Shown: positions 25,001 to 30,361 of the stretch, in pieces
Position numbering within the stretch: position 1 is the first letter of the stretch
How the letters are laid out: each line of letters begins with the position of its first letter
Source of the DNA: CAYGBW01 sp964348185
Lineage (GTDB): Bacteria > Desulfobacterota > BSN033 > WVXP01
Reading direction: 5' to 3'
Length of the DNA: 30,361 nucleotides
Assembly: GCA_964348185.1 (NCBI GenBank)
Contig: CAYGBW010000109.1
Coordinates: forward strand, 1 to 30,361
Position numbers and translations under genes: made by a program
The notes under the pieces: model-generated
Databases searched by the model: none
The model's input: the letters and a program-made list of their open reading frames with translations, nothing else
Told to the model about the DNA's origin: nothing

Positions 25001-26747
25001 AGATGCCGAAAAGGGGGGGGTAGGTGAGGTCCTTCTCAACCGGGCCACTCCAAGAAATATCTACACATACGTGGACGCAGGGAACCCCTTGACCCACCCC
25101 AACAACGCTTTCTCCAAATTGAACCCTATGATCACAAAGGTGAGGCTTGGCACTGAGGATCCTGCCGAAAAGATCATCGACTTTGTCCACGGATACGACA
25201 CCTATGACGAGGACGGAGATTCCGATACCGCTGAGAAGCGCAGCTGGGTTCTGGGGGCCTTCCTCCACTCCAGGCCCGAGGTGATCTATTACAACAGCAG
25301 CCGAACCGTGATATTTGCCGGAGCCAACGACGGGATGCTCCACGCCTTTGATGAGAGCACCGGAGAGGAGCTCTGGGCTTATATCCCCCCCGTTTTCCTC
25401 TCCAGGTTGAAAGATCTGACGGGAACGAGCCAGGTCTACTTCGTGGATGGATCGCCAAAGGTTTACCTCAACGATGTCAAGGGTGACGGAGAGATCAGTA
25501 AGGCCGACGGCGACGAGGCCATCCTTCTCTCCGGATTGAGACGTGGGGGAAGATACTATTTTGCCCTGGATGTGACCAAGCCCCTTAACCCTGAAATCCC
25601 CACTGGGTGGAGAGACTGGGGCGTGTGGGAAGGCGACCCAGCCGCCTGGCGATCCACCGGCATGATCGGGCCCGACATGACCACCGAGTCCGGTGACGAG
25701 GCTCTGGCCACCTACCCCTATGGCGAGATGGGCCAGAGTTGGTCCGTGCCCATCATCGGGGAGATCAACGACGGGGGAAGTGCGAGAGATGTGGCCTTCA
25801 TCAGTGGTGGATACGATCACGTCAACCAGGACCTGGCGATTCCCGGTTCAGATACCATGGGCAGGGGGGTCTTCGTGGTCGACCCCCTCACCGGAGATCT
25901 CTTCTGGAAATACACTTATGGTAACGATGCCAACATGCTCTGGTCCGTTCCCAGTGATATCGCAGCGATTGACACAACAGGCAGCGGATTGATCGACCGG
26001 CTCTATGTGGGAGACATGGGGGGAAAGCTGTGGCGGTTCAACATCCGAAGTTCAGATACGGCGAACTGGACGGCAAAGATCCTTTTCGATGCCAACAGTT
26101 CGGCCTTGCCCGGAGAACCCCTGAGAAAGATCTTCTATCCCCCCGATGTCACCCTCGAAGAGGGGTACGAGCTTCTCTTTTTCGGCACGGGGGACCGGGC
26201 TGACCCGAAAAGCTTAACCCTGATCAATCGAATCTACGCGATCAAGGATGAGAATCAGGCCTCGACCCTCGTTGAAGGCGATCTGGAGGATGTGACGGAT
26301 GATCTGCTTCAGGACCCAGATTACTTGGGTGACAAACAGGCTTTGCGAGATCAGATCATGAGTGGAAACGGGTGGTACATCCGCCTGGTGGACAACTTTG
26401 GTGAAAAGGTTCTCGCCCCTTCGTTGGTCTTTGGCGGTGTCGCCTACTTCACAACATTTACCCCAACAGCTCTCGATGACCCCTGTGTTTTCGAGGAGGG
26501 AGCTGCCAGGCTTTATGCGCTCAACTACCGAACCGGCGAGGCCGTTCTCAACTATGATACGTCGAATGAAGGGGTCGGCAAGATCGACCGATCTCTGGTT
26601 ATTGGGTCCGCGATTCCTTCCGGACTCGTTTTAGCCCTTATCCAGGGGAAACCTGAGGCCTACATTGGAATCCGTGGGGGCATTCTCAATCCCGCCATCG
26701 GAACCATTAGCCCTCTAATTGGGATTTATTGGAGGTCCTTTTCCTAG
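22083..26747 (+). CDS. PilY1-like type IV pilus tip adhesin with DUF2341 and LamG modules
   Basis: The protein (1554-1557 residues) has a signal peptide (ILFLLIGTVAFSMLFLF, cleaved near ADSAG). DUF2341 follows (MRKKITIQASQV to IYMYYGDSALT), then a LamG/concanavalin-like domain (GVWHLNEDPSG, DFDGSDDYINGGSDSS, IDEARVSD), an Ig-like repeat (PTITITSPTSASS to TYTP) and a Gly-rich linker (nt 23486-23525). A VWA domain carries the MIDAS DTSGSMAD and MTDGAPSSDSND. The C-terminal PilY1 beta-propeller starts around nt 25200 (FAGANDGMLHAFDESTGEEL, VGDMGGKLWRFNI) and includes a calcium-loop-like DVKGDGEISKADGDEA. PilY1 sits at the pilus tip and controls retraction and attachment. I start at ATG 22083 (GGTGAGG just upstream); GTG 22074 would add three residues. 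Other pilus genes are not in the window. Confidence 0.92.
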   Translation: MKQNTNRSILFLLIGTVAFSMLFLFRAQTADSAGFTMRKKITIQASQVSGASALTDFPVMIKLTGSDFQEIENDTRSDGYDLVFRASDGITPLAHEIEVYDETADLLVAWVKIPTLSPTIDTEIYMYYGDSALTAPTETPTAVWDPNFKGVWHLNEDPSGTAPQIMDSTVNANHGTSQGGMKSNDRVAGKIGEALDFDGSDDYINGGSDSSLDATTGLTLEAWVEPDQVEWASRYVLYKANAYFLSSMRSFDNTPNFYLYINGVGWQAIFTGGTLTTGWNHLVATYDTTQRTMRIYIDGVEVKSLALTGLSNYTIRTTTNILWIGGPWSDGVIDEARVSDIARSADWIKTQFNNQGSPSGFYSVAGEEPVSTDLPTITITSPTSASSYSTDTGVMALAGSASDDTGVVEVTWTNDAGGSGVCSGTDIWSAASISLAPGANVITVAARDDDNNTATDVLTVTYTPADDGGGGGGGDGGSGGTGDTELFQSALEPNVLILFDTSGSMADVMWLDGFDPDRDYATPLLSQGKTVVFVQDSVNCYPDENYVSTTTALSGKSRLEYQNQDGSGNICGSIATSQLSDSNGYFYFDRDGGDFIDAGSYDSGNPSQIKVFLPYGTESVDPPNIYYKSCYDYEYLNWIFYHSNQADRDALEDQHKDPAKRAMLMRVHVGKKVVKDLIDNTPEARFGIMRFDPTYAVYDGGRILADIPSSNADLHAALDSFWVAGRTPLAEALEDAWDYFRGVDVYGHSFTQDYWCRRNFVIVMTDGAPSSDSNDLTSGMKKDWDGDSGGTEANGWTGNEDNLYPGDGSDYLDDVAHYIRRNDARPDLEGTQRVTVHTIGFTINHSLLQDTAINGGGQYYTANNAQELSVAFRDIIQEIVEISTSYTAPVVPISRNEKTTSGDRIYLALFKPSLSAFWKGNIKKFGIATTDNDGLGIKKGDILDRNGDLATDGSGHILDTAASYWGIGSPDGGDAEKGGVGEVLLNRATPRNIYTYVDAGNPLTHPNNAFSKLNPMITKVRLGTEDPAEKIIDFVHGYDTYDEDGDSDTAEKRSWVLGAFLHSRPEVIYYNSSRTVIFAGANDGMLHAFDESTGEELWAYIPPVFLSRLKDLTGTSQVYFVDGSPKVYLNDVKGDGEISKADGDEAILLSGLRRGGRYYFALDVTKPLNPEIPTGWRDWGVWEGDPAAWRSTGMIGPDMTTESGDEALATYPYGEMGQSWSVPIIGEINDGGSARDVAFISGGYDHVNQDLAIPGSDTMGRGVFVVDPLTGDLFWKYTYGNDANMLWSVPSDIAAIDTTGSGLIDRLYVGDMGGKLWRFNIRSSDTANWTAKILFDANSSALPGEPLRKIFYPPDVTLEEGYELLFFGTGDRADPKSLTLINRIYAIKDENQASTLVEGDLEDVTDDLLQDPDYLGDKQALRDQIMSGNGWYIRLVDNFGEKVLAPSLVFGGVAYFTTFTPTALDDPCVFEEGAARLYALNYRTGEAVLNYDTSNEGVGKIDRSLVIGSAIPSGLVLALIQGKPEAYIGIRGGILNPAIGTISPLIGIYWRSFS

Positions 26748-26755
26748 ATGAAGCT

Positions 26756-26775
26756 CCCCGCCGCAAGCGGCGGGG
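26756..26775. repeat. REP-like palindrome after the PilY1-like gene
   Basis: CCCCGCCGC and GCGGCGGGG pair around AA, starting nine bases past the stop codon. No T-run follows. Sequence of this form (CTCCCCGCCGCAAGCGGCGG) is a common dispersed palindrome in bacterial genomes. The rest of the 361-base gap (26748-27108) holds the sigma-54-like element at 27060 and no plus-strand gene that I can support. Confidence 0.55.
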
Positions 26776-27059
26776 TATCAAAGAGTCCCTGTCAAGAGCG
26801 AAAATTGTCAGCCCTCATTTCACGTTGAAATTGGAGGGATAGGCAGACAGAATAGATCCTCTCATTGATCTTCCTTTGATCTTGTTGATCATCCATGCGG
26901 CCTGGTCTGCACGGGCTGCAGGAGGCCTTCCGATATGCAGAACTGAGATGGCATCGCACCGATCCACAATGAATGAAAAAACTTCCCGGAGGCCGGAGAG
27001 TTTTACAGAGCCACGCAAGACGCCTGCCGTCTGACCTCTCACCGCTAAGCAAAAAAGCC

Positions 27060-27074
27060 TGGCATCAGCTTTGC
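27060..27074 (+). promoter_or_regulatory. Sigma-54 -24/-12 promoter for the candidate RiPP operon
   Basis: TGGCATCAGCTTTGC (followed by A) has TGGCA, TTGC and the 12-base GG to GC spacing. It is 49 bases upstream of the first gene (ATG 27109). No other promoter is evident, and the following genes are tightly packed, so this element probably drives the whole operon. Confidence 0.7.
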
Positions 27075-27108
27075 ACTCCTCTGGCAAGAAGCATTCTCCC
27101 CAAAGAAG

Positions 27109-27672
27109 ATGAACCTAGACGAAGAAGAAATCCTTACTACTGGCGTTGAACTCCTGGCTCGCTCCTCTGGGAAGTCTCCCACGATCCACTTGACCGTCTC
27201 GGGTCGAAGCATGGGAAACCTGCTCCTACCGGGAGACCGTATCGAGTGCAAACGAGTCGGTCCTGGTCGAATCTTCTGTGGTGATATTGTTGTCTACCGC
27301 AGAGAGAATCGACTCATCGCCCACAGGGTCGTCCGGAGGATGGGAAAAGACGGGGACCTCCGTTTCCAGACGAGAGGAGATGCTCAAATCCAGTCAGATG
27401 CCGTGATTGGGCAGGATGAGATTCTGGGGAGAGTTGTCGCGGTTCATGGAAGGGATGGGGAAAAAATCGGTTTGGAACGGAAAAAGACGATCATTGTGAA
27501 TCGGATCGCTGGCTTTTACGGGCGCTTTCTCCACCATTTCATGACCCATGCGGGTTTCATAGATCCTCCCTTGAGACGTTTCTTGCCTCTCCCTCAACTC
27601 AGAAGATTGATGATGACGCCGTTTCAGTTGCTCACTCTATGGATCAGAGGGTCGATTGGCAGGATCTCATGA
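27109..27672 (+). CDS. S24/S26B-type serine peptidase-like protein
   Basis: SGRSMGNLLLPGDRIE contains the nucleophile Ser34 in the SxSM motif of signal peptidases. CGDIVVYRRENRLIAHRVV has His72 in the place of the general base, as in the S26B (ER/SipW) subgroup that uses a Ser-His pair rather than Ser-Lys. FQTRGDAQIQSDAVIG is the GDA/D block of the same group. No membrane helix is apparent, which is unusual for a signal peptidase. At the head of the candidate RiPP operon it could cut a leader or a secreted peptide; that is inference. S24-like proteins of this type commonly sit beside PqqD-dependent peptide genes. The ribosome site (AAAGAAG) is weak. Confidence 0.82.
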   Translation: MNLDEEEILTTGVELLARSSGKSPTIHLTVSGRSMGNLLLPGDRIECKRVGPGRIFCGDIVVYRRENRLIAHRVVRRMGKDGDLRFQTRGDAQIQSDAVIGQDEILGRVVAVHGRDGEKIGLERKKTIIVNRIAGFYGRFLHHFMTHAGFIDPPLRRFLPLPQLRRLMMTPFQLLTLWIRGSIGRIS

Positions 27673-27711
27673 AATTGGAAGCTCCAGCTCCATGCACTGG
27701 GGAGACCTTTC

Positions 27712-28593
27712 TTGGCCCACGATTTGCAACGTAACGGGGGATCAATTGGATTTCTCAAAAACGCAATGGAAGAATCCATGCTTATCGGCATCGGCGGAGT
27801 TGGCCTCTCCCTGGCAACACGGGAACCCGGGGTCGCCGAGTGCCTCAACCGAAGGTATGGGGCCTTCCCCTTGTGTGGCCCCCCCCTTGCCACAGTCAGG
27901 GTTTTGGCTGACCCCAGCCTCAGGCCCGTCTCTCCTGATTGTCTTGAGATCTCCGGGCGCGGGTCGCGGCTCTGGGTTGAATCTTCCACGCTTAAAGGGA
28001 GGTTAGATCTCAAAAGAAAACAGGGATACCTAGCCCTCGCAGAGGAGGGCATAGAAAATGGATTGACCGATTTTCTGAGAAACAGTTTTCAGTGGCTTCT
28101 TCTGGCACGGGGGGGCTGTCTCCTCCATGGAGCGGGTCTGCTGAACAATGGCGCAGTCTACCTTTTTTTTGGCCCCTCTGGCAGCGGAAAAACCACTCTG
28201 GCAAGGGAGACTGCGGGCGCTCGGGTACTCAACGATGAGTACGTTGCGGTAACCACCGCCCATGGCAGCGTCAGGGCGTGGGGAACGCCCTTCTGGGGAG
28301 ACATGGAGGAAGGCGAGAACACGGGAAAAGGAGGGAAGCTTCTCGCCCTGCTTCGGCTCCGGCATGGAGACGGATGGCGTCTCGAAGACCTGCCCCCTTC
28401 AAGAGCATTGGCAGACCTGGTGCACTGTATTCCGGTCGTGACGGGTCAGAAAAGAGAAGCTGACCGGATTCTTGATCTGGCGCTCAGCGTATTGAAGCGG
28501 GTTCCCTGTTACAGCATGCAGTTCAAATCCGGCGTTTCTCACTGGAGGGAAATCCCTGAATCCTTCGACGACATATCCCAAAAGAAGCGATAG
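27712..28593 (+). CDS. HPr kinase-like protein (HprK-related, peptide-modifying type)
   Basis: The C-terminal half is an HprK-fold kinase: CLLHGAGLL (H139), P-loop FGPSGSGKTTLA (154-161), LNDEYVAV (D175/E176) and GTPFWGD (191-197). The N-terminal 120 residues have no recognised family. Start chosen at TTG 27712 with GGGGAG six bases upstream; ATG 27766 lacks a ribosome site. Homologues in paeninodin-type lasso clusters phosphorylate the C-terminal Ser of the precursor peptide. The precursor at 29870-30034 in this operon ends in Ser54, so the same reaction is plausible here. The 39-base gap from the peptidase gene and the overlap with the PqqD gene support one operon. HPr itself is not encoded in the window, and a sugar-PTS role is not indicated. 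Confidence 0.8.
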   Translation: MAHDLQRNGGSIGFLKNAMEESMLIGIGGVGLSLATREPGVAECLNRRYGAFPLCGPPLATVRVLADPSLRPVSPDCLEISGRGSRLWVESSTLKGRLDLKRKQGYLALAEEGIENGLTDFLRNSFQWLLLARGGCLLHGAGLLNNGAVYLFFGPSGSGKTTLARETAGARVLNDEYVAVTTAHGSVRAWGTPFWGDMEEGENTGKGGKLLALLRLRHGDGWRLEDLPPSRALADLVHCIPVVTGQKREADRILDLALSVLKRVPCYSMQFKSGVSHWREIPESFDDISQKKR

Positions 28594-28846
28594 CACAGCC
28601 TGGCGGACCATCGACGACGAGGCCGTGATTGTCGTTCCTGAAGAAAGCCAGGTGAGGGTGCTCAATGCCACTGGCTCGAGAATCTGGGAACTGTGCGATG
28701 GCTCTCATTCTGTTTCTGCTATTATCCATCGAGTCACCGACGAGTTTTCCGTCGATTTCCAGCAGGCTGAGCAGGACGTGACTGACTTTGTCACAGAACT
28801 TGCAGAGAAGGGAATTCTCAGCGTGAATCTCGAGGGGAGGGAGTAG
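28556..28846 (+). CDS. PqqD-type peptide chaperone (RiPP recognition element)
   Basis: PqqD proteins bind a precursor leader and present it to the radical SAM enzyme. The core (VRVLNATGSRIWELCDGSHS, then AEQDVTDFVTELAEKGIL) is typical. A GTG at 28625 gives 73 residues but would lose the usual first strand. Upstream codons in the same frame read NPSTTYPKRSDSTAWRTIDD and lead into EAVIVV, which is PqqD-like, and CTG 28556 lies six bases after a perfect GGAGGG (28544-28549). I therefore propose a CTG start, giving 96 residues and overlapping the HprK-like gene by 38 bases. A non-standard start is rare, so GTG 28625 remains the alternative. The radical SAM gene follows after three bases. Confidence 0.8.
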   Translation: MNPSTTYPKRSDSTAWRTIDDEAVIVVPEESQVRVLNATGSRIWELCDGSHSVSAIIHRVTDEFSVDFQQAEQDVTDFVTELAEKGILSVNLEGRE

Positions 28847-28849
28847 GCC

Positions 28850-29851
28850 ATGCACGGTAGTGCCAGCCCATACTCGGCGATACTCGAGAAGACCTTCCAC
28901 AGGCACATCCCTTTCAATGTCCTCTGGGAATTGACGTATCATTGCAATCTTCAGTGCATTCATTGTTATAGAGTAGAAGAGCCGAGGCATGAGCTGTCTA
29001 CCGCTGAGGTAAAGGATCTCATTAACCAACTTTCAGAAGAAGGATGTCTTTATATCACCTTTAGCGGTGGGGAGCCTCTCACTCGACCTGATTTTTTCGA
29101 TATCGCTCGGTATGCTCGAACCCAGGGCTTTGCACTCCGTCTCTTCACGAATGGAACTTTGATCACCCCTTCAGTCGCCAGGGAACTCAAATCACTCCGT
29201 CCCACAACCGTGGAGGTGAGCCTTTATAGCTTCTGTCCCGCAACTTTCGAGAGAATCACCCAGGTGAAAGGTTCGTTTGAGCCCGTCATGCAAGGGCTTC
29301 GGCTACTGAGAGAATCCAATATCAAAACGGTGATCAAATGCCCCTTCATGACCCTGAATTTTTCAGAAAGGCATGAGCTTCGCGTTCTGGCCAGCCGCCT
29401 CGGCGCAGGCATCGTCTTCGATACCAAGATGACGCCGAAAAACGATGGGACCAAGGCTCCCACGGCCTTTCAGATCACGGGGGAGTTGATGAAGCGGGCG
29501 CTTCAAGAAGAGGCATGGTTTCCTCCCGAGCAAGAAGATGGCCTTCCCCTCTGCAATGCGGGGAAAAACATCGCCACCCTCTCTCCTTACGGTGACGTTT
29601 ACCCCTGCGTGCAGCTGAGGCTTCCGGCGGGAAACGTGCGGGAGGAACCCTTTCGCAAGATCTGGAAGGAATCGAGGGTCTTCCGGAACTTGCGATCGAT
29701 CACAGGGGAAGATCTGAAGGAATGTGCGAACTGCTCATGGACAAGATATTGCTTCCGTTGTCCAGGACTCGCCTATCTGGAGACCGGGGACATGCTCGGC
29801 AAATCGCCCCTCGCCTGCCAGGAAGCACAGTTGAGGGCACAATCAGGATGA
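28850..29851 (+). CDS. Radical SAM/SPASM peptide maturase
   Basis: CNLQCIHCY (32-40) holds the CxxxCxxC ligands for the SAM-binding 4Fe-4S cluster, and FSGGEPLT (71-78) the SAM-binding motif. The SPASM domain has Cys235, 253, 292, 295, 301, 304 and 323, a full set for two auxiliary clusters. At 333 residues it is PqqE/AnSME/SCIFF-maturase sized. The closest family-level comparison is enzymes that form thioether or C-C bonds in Cys-rich precursors. A ribosome site (AGGGAG) lies six bases before the ATG, inside the end of the PqqD gene. The precursor gene begins 18 bases after the stop, with GGAGG before it. The gene set PqqD, rSAM, precursor in one operon is the standard sign of RiPP maturation. 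Confidence 0.93.
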   Translation: MHGSASPYSAILEKTFHRHIPFNVLWELTYHCNLQCIHCYRVEEPRHELSTAEVKDLINQLSEEGCLYITFSGGEPLTRPDFFDIARYARTQGFALRLFTNGTLITPSVARELKSLRPTTVEVSLYSFCPATFERITQVKGSFEPVMQGLRLLRESNIKTVIKCPFMTLNFSERHELRVLASRLGAGIVFDTKMTPKNDGTKAPTAFQITGELMKRALQEEAWFPPEQEDGLPLCNAGKNIATLSPYGDVYPCVQLRLPAGNVREEPFRKIWKESRVFRNLRSITGEDLKECANCSWTRYCFRCPGLAYLETGDMLGKSPLACQEAQLRAQSG

Positions 29852-29869
29852 AACTTTCGGAGGGAGATC

Positions 29870-30034
29870 GTGGACTCTAAGAAAAAGAAACCCTACGAAA
29901 AACCGCAAGTCATCTATGAAACCACCCTGGAGGCCCTTGCGGCGATCTGTTCACCGAGCGGACCGTCAGGGTATTCGGGTCACGGGTTTTGTAAGGATTC
30001 AGGAACCTGTGCCGGGTGCCTCTCCACGAGTTGA
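29870..30034 (+). CDS. Candidate Cys-rich RiPP precursor peptide (54 residues)
   Basis: GTG start with GGAGG (29859-29863) six bases upstream. The N-terminal half is Lys-rich and charged (MDSKKKKPYEKPQVIYETTL), then LEALAAIC; Tyr9-x-x-Pro12-x-Val14 matches the YxxPx(hydrophobic) leader motif that recognition elements bind in lasso and related precursors. The second half is Gly/Ser-rich with Cys27, Cys41, Cys47 and Cys50 (segment GHGFCKDSGTCAGC) and ends in Ser54. Placement directly behind the radical SAM gene and the leader/core split support a precursor. The modified residues and the leader cleavage site cannot be read from sequence; thioether links at the Cys residues and phosphorylation of the terminal Ser are inferences. 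I found no second precursor of this type in the window. Confidence 0.78.
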   Translation: MDSKKKKPYEKPQVIYETTLEALAAICSPSGPSGYSGHGFCKDSGTCAGCLSTS

Positions 30035-30228
30035 GAGTCGGTAAAACCCACAGCTTATCCAGGGCAGGCGTTTAGGACTGGATTCTTTGTTCTGGTGGTT
30101 GATATTAAGATCTGCCTTCTTTCTCGCCTCTTCCGCTTGGGAAATTCCGGCAGGTTCGGGAACGATGGGACCATCGCCGCTTTCTTCCCACTGACCAGCA
30201 AATCAATAGAGACCATAGAACGATTCCA

Positions 30229-30361
30229 ATGATCGATCCCGAAGGGATGAACCAAGCTCGACCGTTCCTGGCGATACTCACGAAGCATCCGGAGCTTGAG
30301 GAAACGGCGAAGGAAGCAGTGGCTGGCTCCGAGGGGCCGCTTTCAAGGCCAAAGGTATCGA
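30229..30361 (+). CDS. Possible unidentified gene running off the window
   Basis: A frame open from 30109 (after TAA 30106) to the window end reads MIDPEGMNQARPFLAIL from ATG 30229, with EELETAKE-like helical sequence after it (HPELEETAKEAV). It has no clear ribosome site and no recognised family. Another frame ending TGA 30230-30232 overlaps this ATG as ATGA, but its coding status is equally unclear. The 195-base interval between the precursor stop and this ATG holds no terminator that I can support, so a further operon gene is possible. Confidence 0.25.
   Translation, partial: MIDPEGMNQARPFLAILTKHPELEETAKEAVAGSEGPLSRPKVS

Noticed and set aside
26815..27087. Minus-strand frame of 90 codons with coding-like sequence (SFIVDRCDAISVLHIG).
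   Set aside because: TTG start, no family recognised, and it runs across the sigma-54 element on the other strand. It may be a gene remnant, but nothing supports a product.
29848..29880. Ten-codon frame MKLSEGDRGL starting with ATGA overlap at the rSAM stop.
   Set aside because: It overlaps the ribosome site and start of the precursor gene, and is too short to support.
27712..30034. Calling the operon a lasso peptide cluster because of the HprK-like kinase, the PqqD protein and the YxxP leader.
   Set aside because: No transglutaminase-like or asparagine synthetase-like gene is visible, and a radical SAM/SPASM enzyme is present instead.

Overview
The window looks like a chromosomal segment of a GC-rich Gram-negative bacterium, most likely from the Desulfobacterota (former Deltaproteobacteria). 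The pointers are family-level only: an EF-G copy outside the str operon, a CarD regulator beside a PIN-TRAM/IspD/IspF/CysS block, a PilY1 pilus-tip protein, a signal-peptide lipoprotein, and sigma-54 type promoters in front of surface operons. No rRNA, tRNA, CRISPR array or complete insertion sequence was seen.

Positions 1-4720 are on the minus strand: the start of a PLP-dependent aminotransferase cut by the window edge, the biotin ligase/repressor birA, and fusA behind a good sigma-70 promoter and a roughly 200-base leader. Intergenic spaces carry palindromic and tandem repeats. Positions 4927-12177 run on the plus strand: a CsgG/FlgT-like lipoprotein, CarD, a YacL-type PIN-TRAM protein, ispD, ispF, cysS and an FAD-dependent dehydrogenase. 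From 12261 to 12850 a small GxxExxY (PD-(D/E)XK nuclease-fold) gene sits between two long perfect hairpins and CACAGAG-type repeats, and looks like a mobile cassette. uvrB follows, then on the minus strand a fusion of a COG2426 'small multidrug export' membrane domain with an undecaprenyl-diphosphatase.

From 16800 to the end there are four plus-strand transcription units. Each is preceded by a sigma-54-like -24/-12 element with exact spacing (16822, 19744, 21992, 27060). They encode (1) a Wzz-type chain-length protein plus a BY-kinase with an unusual DUF4388-like insert of about 165 residues; (2) an MsbA-type ABC exporter; (3) a 1555-residue PilY1-like adhesin with DUF2341 and LamG modules at its N-terminus; (4) a candidate RiPP operon: S26B-type peptidase, HPr-kinase-like protein, PqqD-type peptide chaperone, radical SAM/SPASM enzyme, and a 54-residue Cys/Gly/Ser-rich precursor peptide at 29870-30034.

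The most interesting reading is a sigma-54-coordinated surface programme that joins polysaccharide export, a pilus-tip adhesin and a Cys-rich modified peptide. The peptide ends in Ser and is encoded with an HprK-like kinase, as in the phosphorylated lasso peptide systems, but with radical SAM chemistry instead. The COG2426-UppP fusion is a second strong lead, because it suggests a coupled phosphatase and lipid-carrier translocase.
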